This document shows positions 1 through 6,152 of a stretch of DNA of 20,459 bases, in pieces (position 1 is the first letter of the stretch; every line of letters starts with the position of its first letter). The notes beneath the pieces are model-generated. The model worked only from the letters and a program-made list of their open reading frames with translations, did no database searches and had not been told where the DNA came from. This DNA comes from Chloroflexota bacterium. GTDB taxonomy: Bacteria; Chloroflexota; Anaerolineae; Anaerolineales; Villigracilaceae. The position numbers and the translations under genes are program-made. The stretch covers positions 1-20,459 of the forward strand of contig JACPVB010000234.1 of NCBI GenBank assembly GCA_016191985.1. The letters run 5' to 3'.

Positions 1-477
1 GGGTTGCAGGCCCGCGCGCTCTGCCGGCGAGCCGGGGATGGGGCTGATGACGGTCAGAAATTCAGTGGTGGTATCCACGTAGGCGCCGATGCCTTCGTAG
101 GAGCCATCGAGACTGGCATTCGCATCCTTGTAATCCTGCGGGTCCATGTAGGAGGAGTGCTCGTCGCCGAGGGCTTGCATCATGCCGGTGATCGCGCCGC
201 GCATCAGCGCAGTATCATCCACGGGCTGGTCTACATAATTCTCGTGGACGAGGGTCCATGCCTCCCAGAACGGGGAGAAAAGAGTTTGAAGTTCATCCGG
301 GGTGGCCGATTGCTGTTCCGGGGATGTGGTGGGCGGTGCGGAAGTAATCGGTTCCTGAATGCCGGGCAGGTTCCCAATGGGCAGGAGATGTCCGGTTACG
401 AAGCCGCCTGCAAACGAGCCGAGCGCGACCACGAAAACGACCAGGACAAGCAGAATAGTCTTTAAAGTATTATTCAC
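1..477 (-). CDS. S41-family carboxy-terminal processing protease, N-terminal part (truncated by window edge)
   Basis: The minus strand is open for 159 codons from a GTG at 477 to the window edge. GGAGG lies 5 nt upstream of the GTG. The protein begins MNNTLKTILLVLVVFVVALG, a single N-terminal membrane anchor (about residues 5-30). A Pro/Thr/Ser-rich spacer follows, then the helical N-terminal domain of CtpA/Prc proteases (around FSPFWEAWTLVHENYVDQ and GDEHSSYMDP, residues ~67-115). The last residues (YEGIGAYVD...SPIPGSPAERAGLQP) are the start of the PDZ domain. The catalytic Ser/Lys core would lie outside the window. The family cleaves C-terminal tails of extracytoplasmic proteins, and the anchor places this one on the outer face of the membrane. 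It is transcribed away from the rest of the window. The plus-strand frame over the same bases is a shadow. The family is clear; the substrate is unknown. Confidence 0.88.
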   Translation of the reverse strand, partial: MNNTLKTILLVLVVFVVALGSFAGGFVTGHLLPIGNLPGIQEPITSAPPTTSPEQQSATPDELQTLFSPFWEAWTLVHENYVDQPVDDTALMRGAITGMMQALGDEHSSYMDPQDYKDANASLDGSYEGIGAYVDTTTEFLTVISPIPGSPAERAGLQP

Positions 478-583
478 AATAGCCTCCAATTTGGCTTGAA
501 TGGACGAAACGATACCATTCGGGGATTAATGTTTGCTGAATTCTTTGTACGATTTTTGTAAGAGCCTGTATGGGATCAGCCAG

Positions 584-667
584 TAGCGATTGGCGATTAG
601 CGATTGAGTAGGGCCGACAACTAAACGCTAACAGCTAACCGCTAAAAGCTAAAAGCCATCAACTATT
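584..667. repeat. Heptameric degenerate repeat array A
   Basis: Twelve consecutive 7-nt units run in strict phase. Early units are tagcgat, tggcgat, tagcgat; later ones are cgctaac, agctaac, cgctaaa, agctaaa. The array abuts and slightly overlaps the stop codon of the 80-residue membrane protein (663-665). It resembles the short tandemly repeated heptamers known from cyanobacteria in style, but the unit is different and degenerate. Confidence 0.75.
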
Positions 668-905
668 CAGAATCCCCCGCATCGTCTTTCTTACTTTTCT
701 CCAATTCCTGAACCCGCTGGCGTAATTCATCCATCGACTCGTCCTTCTTTTTTGGAGAAGTGTTCAGAGAGCGGGTTAACGTCTCCAAAAAACTTTTCTG
801 ATTGGGACGGGTCATGCCCCGCGCAATGGCGTACATGATGAAATTTGCGCCAACGATCATGGCGATAAAAATTAATGCACCGATCAGGATTTTGTTTTCT
901 TCCAT
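663..905 (-). CDS. Small single-pass membrane protein, hypothetical
   Basis: This is an 80-residue protein I do not recognise as a named family. Residues ~6-28 (ILIGALIFIAMIVGANFIMY) form one hydrophobic helix. A basic stretch (ARGMTRPNQK) follows, then a charged tail (~45-78, MDELRQRVQELEKSKKDD) with coiled-coil character. By the positive-inside rule the tail should be cytoplasmic, suggesting a membrane-anchored scaffold or adaptor. The ATG at 905 has a weak purine-rich stretch (ggaaag) about 10 nt upstream. It lies downstream of the HAD phosphatase on the same strand, separated by a REP-like element, and upstream of the S41 protease. The balanced hydrophobic/charged layout supports a real gene, but no function can be assigned. 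Confidence 0.65.
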   Translation of the reverse strand: MEENKILIGALIFIAMIVGANFIMYAIARGMTRPNQKSFLETLTRSLNTSPKKKDESMDELRQRVQELEKSKKDDAGDSE

Positions 906-926
906 AAGTTATTGTCTTTCCAGGAG

Positions 927-1031
927 AGTGTCTGAAAACTCGATTTTAAACAGTAGATCGTAGGGACACAGCGAAACGGTCTATGGTTAAAGTTATAAAT
1001 CGACTCGCTGTATCCCTACATTTCAGACACT
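927..1031. repeat. REP-like nested inverted repeat (GTAGGGACAC family, copy 1)
   Basis: The outer arms AGTGTCTGAAA (927-937) and TTTCAGACACT (1021-1031) are perfect inverted repeats. The inner arms GTAGGGACACAGCG (960-973) and CGCTGTATCCCTAC (1006-1019) pair with one mismatch. The right end supplies the last codons and stop (1023-1025) of the HAD phosphatase gene. A second copy at 4673-4742 matches over 70 positions with 11 differences, ten of them transitions. A shorter relative is at 8897-8925. This suggests a small non-autonomous mobile palindrome. Confidence 0.75.
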
Positions 1032-1658
1032 TTCCAAAATATCCTTCAACTCCATCCAATCCGTCAGATACGCGCTTGCATCGCCGTTGACGTGGGAGGG
1101 ATTGTACAAAATGCTGAACAGGCCCGCTTCCCGCGCGGCGCGGGTGGTGCGGTGGATGTCGTCGATCATGACGCATTTCGATGGGTCGCTTTCGCCCGCA
1201 ATTTTCATTGCGATCTGAAATGACTCGGGCATCGGTTTGCAATACGGGGCGACGGTGTTCACGTCCACGATGGTCTCGAAGAGGTCGGCAAGCTCGAGCG
1301 CGGTCAACACTCTTTTCGCGTGGGCCATGTCTGCATTTGTAAAGACCAGCTTGCGGGTCGGCAGCGAAGCGATGACCGAGCGCAGAGTCGGATTGGGGGT
1401 CAGGTAATCACTCAGCGGCAGGTCATGCACGTAGGCCAGGAAATCATCCACATCGATTTTATGATTGGCCTGCAAGCCGCGCATGGTGGTGCCGTATTGC
1501 AGAAAATATTTTTCGCGCAGGGTTGGTATTTCAGATTCGGGAATATCCATGCGCTCGCGCATGTAGCTGTTCATGCGCTCTTTGATGGCTTTCCATAAAC
1601 CCGCGTCCGGCGGATAGAGGGTGTCGTCGAGGTCGAAAAAAATGGTGGTGAATCGCAT
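1023..1658 (-). CDS. HAD-superfamily phosphatase, pyrimidine 5'-nucleotidase-like
   Basis: A 211-residue HAD hydrolase. Motif I is FFDLDDTLYPP (nucleophile Asp9, acid/base Asp11). Motif II is the Thr in VFTNADMAHAKRVL. Motif III is the Lys in APYCKPMPESF. Motif IV is CVMIDDIHRTTRAAREAGL. The DLDDTLYP..GLW signature with a helical cap resembles the SDT1/PHM8-type pyrimidine 5'-nucleotidase subgroup, which dephosphorylates nucleoside monophosphates; the substrate here is inferred. The ATG at 1658 is chosen because motif I follows directly and a TATAAT (1665-1670, minus) lies 6 nt upstream. A longer reading to 1727 would run across the mutL promoter and start. It is divergent from mutL. The last codons come from a REP-like repeat, so the C-terminal residues may differ from homologues. 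Confidence 0.85.
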   Translation of the reverse strand: MRFTTIFFDLDDTLYPPDAGLWKAIKERMNSYMRERMDIPESEIPTLREKYFLQYGTTMRGLQANHKIDVDDFLAYVHDLPLSDYLTPNPTLRSVIASLPTRKLVFTNADMAHAKRVLTALELADLFETIVDVNTVAPYCKPMPESFQIAMKIAGESDPSKCVMIDDIHRTTRAAREAGLFSILYNPSHVNGDASAYLTDWMELKDILESV

Positions 1659-1719
1659 TGGGTGATTATATAATACCCGCCTGCAAATTGTGCAAATTGC
1701 AAGCGGGTATAATCGCGCC
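1659..1719. promoter_or_regulatory. Symmetric divergent promoter for HAD phosphatase and mutL
   Basis: In 61 bp there are two perfect TATAAT boxes: minus strand at 1670-1665, 6 nt before the HAD ATG; plus strand at 1708-1713, 6 nt before the mutL ATG. Each is preceded by the same box, TTGCARGCGGGTAT, in inverted orientation (centre about 1690), with TGCAAATT repeated between them. The geometry predicts leaderless transcripts on both sides. The palindrome could be an operator shared by both genes. No good -35 hexamer is seen on either strand. Confidence 0.7.
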
Positions 1720-3534
1720 ATGCCCATTCGATTGCTTTCCTCCGAAGTCTCGTCTCAAATTGCCGCCGGTGAAGTGGTGGAGCGCCCCGCTTCGGTTGTA
1801 AAAGAGCTGGCCGAAAATTCATTGGATGCGGGCGCGAAAAATATTTCGATTGCGATTGAGGATGCGGGCAGGGCGCTGATCGAAGTGGCGGACGATGGGC
1901 AGGGCATTCCCGCGAACGAATTGGAATTAGCCGCCTCGCGTCATGCGACCTCGAAACTGATTCAGTCCGAAGACCTGTTCCACATCCAGACTTTGGGTTT
2001 CCGAGGCGAAGCGCTGGCTTCGATTGGCTCCGTCTCGCACATGGTCATTACTTCGCGAGTGGAGTCTGCAAAAGAAGGCGCGCGCCTGAAAGTGGATGGC
2101 GGCGTTTCAAATAAAGTTGAAAAAGTAGGCGCACCCGTAGGGACCGTTGTGCGCGTGGAGAATCTTTTTTACAACGTGCCCGCGCGTTTGAAATTTTTAA
2201 AAAGCGATGTGACCGAACGACGCGCGATTGATTCCCTGGTCACCCGTTATGCTTTAGCATACCCGCAGGTACGTTTTAAAGTAACCGATGGAAAACAAGC
2301 CACGTTACAAACCGCTGGCGACGGAGACCGGCGCGCAATTTTAGCCGCGCTCTACGGCGTGGATGTTGCCAAGCAAATGCTCGAAGTGATGGCGACCGAA
2401 GATGATCCTTCGACCAGCTCAGGACGAGGTCTTTCATTATCAGGTTTCATCAGCCCCGTTTCGCTCACACGCTCCAATCGAAAAGAAATTACCTTCTTTG
2501 TGAATGGCCGCTGGGTGCAGGAATTCTCGTTGACCGCCGCATTGTTACAGGCCTATCACACCCTGTTGATGGTGGGGCGCTATCCGCTCACAGCCTTGTT
2601 TTTGGAAATTGCCCCTGAAGACGTAGATGTGAACGTGCATCCCACCAAAGCGGAAGTGCGTTTTCGGAGCCAGGATAAAGTTTTTAGTTTTGTGCAGCGT
2701 TCGGCGCGCAAGGCCTTGCTGGCGTACACGCCTGTCCCGTCCGTTTCGCCGCAGTTGTGGGGATCACGTTCGCGGAGTGATGAGATGCCCGGCCGGCAGG
2801 TGGGGATTGATTGGTCGGTGGCGCATGATTCAGTGGGCAGTGAACAGTCGTCAGTGGGGAGTGATGAGTTACGAGATACAAGTTACGAATCACGGATTAC
2901 AAATTCCGAATCTCCAGTCTCTAATCTCCAATCTGCTTTCACCACCGGCGTTCCGTTGTTGAGACTCATCGGGCAGATCGGTTCCACCTATCTCGTTGCG
3001 GAGGGACCGGATGGCTTGTATTTGATCGACCAGCACGCCGCGCATGAACGGGTGTTGTTCGAGAAGCTGATGGCACAGCATGAGAGCAAGAGCATCCCAT
3101 CACAAGCCTTGCTTGCCCCGGAAGTTGTCACCCTGCCGCCACAATCCGCAAAAACGCTGACGGAGCAATTGCCATTCTTGAATCATTTTGGCTTTGAAGT
3201 GGAAGAGTTCGGCGCGAATACCTTTCAAGTGCGCGCCATGCCGATCCTGTTTTCGGGCGGTGACCCCGCATCCGCGCTCAAAGCTCTGGTGGAGGATTTT
3301 GAAGAGGATGAGAGTCCGCTCCAGGCGGAGGTGGAGGCGAGGCTGGCGGCGCGAGTCTGCAAACGGCTGGCGGTCAAAGGCGGGCAGACGCTCACATCTG
3401 AAGAGCAGCGAAGTTTGCTAAACGATTTGGAAGCCTGCAATTCGCCGCGTACCTGTCCGCACGGCAGGCCGACCATGATCCATTTATCGGTGGATACGCT
3501 CGAACGTCAATTTGGGAGAAAAGGTGCGCGATAA
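1720..3534 (+). CDS. mutL: DNA mismatch repair protein MutL (endonuclease type)
   Basis: A 604-residue MutL. The N-terminal GHKL ATPase has ELAENSLDAGA (Glu29, Asn33), DDGQGI (58-63) and TLGFRGEALASI (91-102), with FFVNGRW and VDVNVHPTKAEVRF in the transducer domain. A Ser-rich linker (~350-410) leads to the C-terminal dimerisation/nuclease domain. That domain keeps DQHA-xx-E-xxxx-E (437-448), VCKRLAVKGGQ and CPHGRP (579-584), the zinc-binding nicking endonuclease motifs of MutL proteins from organisms without MutH. MutL couples MutS mismatch recognition to strand nicking; no mutS is in the window. The start is the ATG at 1720 (MPIRLL), because the signature begins at once and a -10 box sits 6 nt upstream. 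Oddity: residues ~371-406 are encoded by a 105-bp array of 7-nt repeats. Confidence 0.97.
   Translation: MPIRLLSSEVSSQIAAGEVVERPASVVKELAENSLDAGAKNISIAIEDAGRALIEVADDGQGIPANELELAASRHATSKLIQSEDLFHIQTLGFRGEALASIGSVSHMVITSRVESAKEGARLKVDGGVSNKVEKVGAPVGTVVRVENLFYNVPARLKFLKSDVTERRAIDSLVTRYALAYPQVRFKVTDGKQATLQTAGDGDRRAILAALYGVDVAKQMLEVMATEDDPSTSSGRGLSLSGFISPVSLTRSNRKEITFFVNGRWVQEFSLTAALLQAYHTLLMVGRYPLTALFLEIAPEDVDVNVHPTKAEVRFRSQDKVFSFVQRSARKALLAYTPVPSVSPQLWGSRSRSDEMPGRQVGIDWSVAHDSVGSEQSSVGSDELRDTSYESRITNSESPVSNLQSAFTTGVPLLRLIGQIGSTYLVAEGPDGLYLIDQHAAHERVLFEKLMAQHESKSIPSQALLAPEVVTLPPQSAKTLTEQLPFLNHFGFEVEEFGANTFQVRAMPILFSGGDPASALKALVEDFEEDESPLQAEVEARLAARVCKRLAVKGGQTLTSEEQRSLLNDLEACNSPRTCPHGRPTMIHLSVDTLERQFGRKGAR
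2831..2935. repeat. Heptameric repeat array B, translated inside the mutL linker
   Basis: Fifteen 7-nt units run in phase: first cagtggg, cagtgaa; middle gagttac, gagatac, aagttac; last taatctc, caatctg. The length of 105 bp (15 x 7 = 35 codons) keeps the mutL frame. The encoded stretch is Ser/Glu/Thr-rich (for example SEQSSVGSDEL) and falls between the ATPase and nuclease domains, where flexible insertions are tolerated. Confidence 0.8.
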
Positions 3535-3640
3535 CTGCACGCTCAGGTTGCCGTCCCGGGCGCGGGGAGCGGCTGAAAAAACGCGCGATGATCCGTGTTT
3601 CTAATTTTGTAAGGTGGATAAAAAAACAAAGCGAATACGC

Positions 3641-3652
3641 TAAAATTACACA
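3641..3652 (+). promoter_or_regulatory. -10 box placing the PAS-GGDEF transcript start at its ATG
   Basis: TAAAAT at 3641-3646 is followed by six bases and the ATG at 3653. There is no Shine-Dalgarno sequence in the six bases. This is the same geometry as at mutL and higB and implies a leaderless mRNA. No convincing -35 is seen. Confidence 0.55.
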
Positions 3653-4621
3653 ATGAAAAAGTTGGCGGAAATCATCACTACGGAAGATGTGGAAACAATC
3701 TTCGAAACCATCCATGCCATGGTGGCGCTTGTGGAAAGCGACGGTAGGCTGGTCTCGTGGAATTCCGCTTTTGAATGCTGCAAAAAAATATTCCCTTCGG
3801 CGGGGAATTTACACGACCTGTTTGCTCAAAAAGACCGAAGCATCCTGCACGCCAAATTGACAAATGGAATGCCCGGTCATTGGGCTGTGGAATTTCCATT
3901 GGACGGTACCGGGCCCGCCAAATATTGTGATTGCGTTTTTATCCCAATACACAATGGAAGCATATTGTTTATCGCCGAACGCATGGAATCGGATATTGCG
4001 CTCCAGGAAATGGTCGAACGCCTGAACCGGCAGGTAAAGTTATTCCAGATCGAGAGCGAGTTCACCAAAAAGATCGCCCGCAACAAGCAGATCGAAATGG
4101 AAGCGGTCATGGTACAGGCCAGTGAAGTGGCGCACGTGGACCCGCTGACCTTTCTGATCAACCGCCGCTCGATCGTCAAGGAATTACAGGATGAAGTGCT
4201 GCGCGCCGAGCGGTATCATTCCATGCTTTCCATCTCAATCGTGGACGTGGATAACTTCAAGGCCGTGAACGACACGCACGGCCATCCGATTGGAGATGAA
4301 GTCCTGCGCCAGGTTGCTTATCAATTGCGCGAGAGCATCCGTCACCCGGATATTGTGGGACGCTACGGGGGTGAAGAATTCCTGATCATCCTGCCCAATT
4401 CAGATTCCAAAGCCGCCGCGGAACAGGCAACCCGTCTTTGCAGGCAAATCCGTGAAACGATTGTGCATGTGAAGGAACACGAAGTTAATGTCACCCTGAG
4501 CATCGGGGTGGCTCAGTTCCGGGCCGGCATGGATACCTGGGACACCCTGCTAAGCCGCGCGGATAATGCCATGTACGAGGCCAAGGTCAATGGGCGCGAC
4601 GGCTGGGCCGCGGCAAAATAA
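3653..4621 (+). CDS. PAS-GGDEF diguanylate cyclase
   Basis: A 322-residue soluble protein. Residues ~10-120 are a PAS-like sensor (DVETIFETIHAMVALVESDG, then LVSWNSAF). Residues ~120-165 form a helical coiled linker (LQEMVERLNRQVKLFQIE). Residues ~165-320 are the GGDEF domain, with DPLTFLINRRS, DVDNFKAVNDTHGHPIGDEVL, the active-site GGEEF (239-243) and SIGVA. An RxxD inhibitory site (RHPD, 230-233) lies five residues before GGEEF, so product feedback is expected. It should make cyclic di-GMP from two GTP in response to a cytosolic signal; no ligand is apparent. It stands alone: a -10 box lies 6 nt before the ATG and the stop codon lies inside a terminator stem. A second GGDEF gene sits at 11299. 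Confidence 0.92.
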   Translation: MKKLAEIITTEDVETIFETIHAMVALVESDGRLVSWNSAFECCKKIFPSAGNLHDLFAQKDRSILHAKLTNGMPGHWAVEFPLDGTGPAKYCDCVFIPIHNGSILFIAERMESDIALQEMVERLNRQVKLFQIESEFTKKIARNKQIEMEAVMVQASEVAHVDPLTFLINRRSIVKELQDEVLRAERYHSMLSISIVDVDNFKAVNDTHGHPIGDEVLRQVAYQLRESIRHPDIVGRYGGEEFLIILPNSDSKAAAEQATRLCRQIRETIVHVKEHEVNVTLSIGVAQFRAGMDTWDTLLSRADNAMYEAKVNGRDGWAAAK

Positions 4622-4654
4622 AATCTCCCGCCAAAAATGCGGGAGATTTTATTT
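4616..4654 (+). terminator. Rho-independent terminator of the PAS-GGDEF gene
   Basis: A 16-bp perfect stem (4616-4631 with 4639-4654, core CTCCCGC/GCGGGAG) and a 7-nt loop are followed by more T-rich sequence. The stop codon TAA (4619-4621) lies in the left arm. Confidence 0.88.
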
Positions 4655-4671
4655 ATTTTAGATATGGATTT

Positions 4672-4742
4672 GTAGGGACACAGCGAAGCGGTTTAGGGTC
4701 AAAATTATGGATCGATTCGCTGTGTCCCTGCGTTTCAGACAC
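4672..4742. repeat. REP-like inverted repeat (GTAGGGACAC family, copy 2)
   Basis: Inner arms GTAGGGACACAGCG (4672-4685) and CGCTGTGTCCCTGC (4718-4731) pair apart from the outermost positions. The right outer arm TTTCAGACAC (4733-4742) is retained; the left outer arm is absent. The spacer aligns with copy 1 (927-1031) without gaps. A short open frame across it is an artefact of the repeat. Confidence 0.75.
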
Positions 4743-4744
4743 CC

Positions 4745-4897
4745 TCTTATTTATCGAAATATTCTCTACCATACAAGTAAGAGCAAAATCCTAAATTGTT
4801 CCTTGCGCCGTCCTCGGCACACGATTCCCTCGGAAATCGCCGCCGAGGACGGCGGCGTGAGCGTTTTTAAGACGCCTTCTTATTTATCGAAATATTC
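4745..4897. repeat. 20-bp direct repeat bracketing a palindromic insert at the DUF1501 gene end
   Basis: A 20-base sequence is exactly repeated at 4745-4764 and 4878-4897. The right copy holds the last codons and stop of the DUF1501 gene (4884-4886). The ~113 bp between them contain 13-bp perfect inverted arms CGCCGTCCTCGGC (4806-4818) and GCCGAGGACGGCG (4842-4854). The pattern suggests a small palindromic element whose arrival duplicated the gene end, or slippage around it. Confidence 0.65.
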
Positions 4898-6110
4898 CCA
4901 AGGGGTTGTAACTTCCTGAAAAGCCGGGGAAGACGGTTTCGATATCGGAATTTCCCAAACGTTTGGAAAGTAACTCGCTCATGACCTGACGGTAATCGGT
5001 AGTGACGGCCAGGTCGGCATGGTCGTACAACTGGTCATTGTTCAGGCCGGGCCAATTTCCGAAAACCTGTCCGCCGTTGACGTTGCCCCCGAGCGTGAAC
5101 ATCACGCTGCCGTGACCGTGGTCTGTGCCATAGGATTCGTTCTGCACGAGCCGCCGCCCGAACTCGCTGATGACCACAACGGACAAACGCTCTGTATAGC
5201 CTGAATCCAGGTCGAGATAAAAATTTGCCAGCCCGGAGGCCAGGCTGTTGAGCAGGTCTGCGATGTAGCCGCCGTTGCCGTCGTTTTGATATTCGTGGGT
5301 ATCCCAGCCGCCAAAGTCCACGGCGGCCACGCGTAAGCCGGCTTCGAGTTTGACCATTTGGGCAACGGTTTTCAATTGAATTCCAAATTCATCATCGTTG
5401 TAGGTCGCACCATTGGAGGGTTGATACTCGCCATTCACCAATGGGCTGACGATGTTCAACGCATCCAACGTCCGTGTGCCGGCGCGGTGCAGCAGACTAT
5501 CTCCGCTGTATAACTGGTGCAGGGCATTTTGCTGTGACACGAGCAGGCCGTTTTCCCATTGCGAGAAATCGGCAGGCGTGCTCAAGCTGACGGTTGGGGT
5601 GAAGTTCAGCAGGGAAGTCGGCTGGCCGGAGGTGGAAAGCACCGGCAAAATGGATGAAATCCCCTTGCTTTGCAGGTGACGGGTGATCCAGCCGGAGGCG
5701 GTGCTTTTTGAGCCGGGTGTACCCAGCTCAATGAATTCCTGCGCGTCGAAGTGACTGCGGGTGTCGTGATCCAACCCAACCGCGTGGATGACGCCAACTT
5801 TGCCGTCCTGGTACAAATTGTACAAGGGTGACATGGCCGGGTGAAGACCGAACTGGTCGTTGAGAGGAAACAGGTCGGATATTTTTAAATCGGGGCGGGC
5901 CTTTTCGTAAAAGCCGCGGTCGCTGCCATCACGCGGCGGGACAACGTTGAGCGCATCCCAGCCGCCGCGCAGGAAAACGACCACGAGCGTATCGGACGGG
6001 TTCTCTTCCTGTGCAAAGGCGAGGTTGGTTAATTTTGCGCCCGCCATGGATGCAATGGCCGCGGAACAGCCTTGTAAAAATTGCCTGCGAGGAATGATTG
6101 TTTTCGGCAT
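4884..6110 (-). CDS. DUF1501 family protein, Tat-exported
   Basis: A 408-residue protein beginning MPKTIIPRRQFLQGCSAAIA, a twin-arginine signal (Arg8-Arg9) with the likely cleavage region near AFAQ (~34). The mature part has the DUF1501 pattern: VVVFLRGGWDALNVVPP near the start, LHPAMSPLYNLYQDGKVGVIHAVG, and toward the end VVVISEFGRRLVQNESYGTDHGHGSVMFTLGG. DUF1501 proteins are usually placed in the alkaline-phosphatase/sulfatase fold; no enzymatic activity is established. AAGGAA precedes the ATG by about 7 nt. It follows the DUF1800 gene by 42 bp on the same strand, and the two families are commonly paired, which suggests an exported partner complex. The gene end is duplicated by a repeat (4745-4897). 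Confidence 0.92.
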   Translation of the reverse strand: MPKTIIPRRQFLQGCSAAIASMAGAKLTNLAFAQEENPSDTLVVVFLRGGWDALNVVPPRDGSDRGFYEKARPDLKISDLFPLNDQFGLHPAMSPLYNLYQDGKVGVIHAVGLDHDTRSHFDAQEFIELGTPGSKSTASGWITRHLQSKGISSILPVLSTSGQPTSLLNFTPTVSLSTPADFSQWENGLLVSQQNALHQLYSGDSLLHRAGTRTLDALNIVSPLVNGEYQPSNGATYNDDEFGIQLKTVAQMVKLEAGLRVAAVDFGGWDTHEYQNDGNGGYIADLLNSLASGLANFYLDLDSGYTERLSVVVISEFGRRLVQNESYGTDHGHGSVMFTLGGNVNGGQVFGNWPGLNNDQLYDHADLAVTTDYRQVMSELLSKRLGNSDIETVFPGFSGSYNPLGIFR

Positions 6111-6152
6111 GATTATTTCCTTATGCCAGCAGCAAGCTGCCGGACTCCAGAG

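Noticed and set aside
4..465. Plus-strand open frame of 153 codons
   Set aside because: The minus strand over these bases encodes a membrane-anchored S41 protease start with ribosome binding site, anchor and PDZ onset; the plus frame is Gly/Arg-rich shadow sequence.
3535..3600. Terminator after mutL
   Set aside because: A GC-rich hairpin with several mismatches (GCCG...CGGC) is present but is followed by A-rich sequence, not Ts, on the plus strand.
4707..4919. 70-codon plus-strand frame
   Set aside because: It is made of the GTAGGGACAC repeat, the palindromic insert and the antisense end of the DUF1501 gene; no ribosome binding site or domain.
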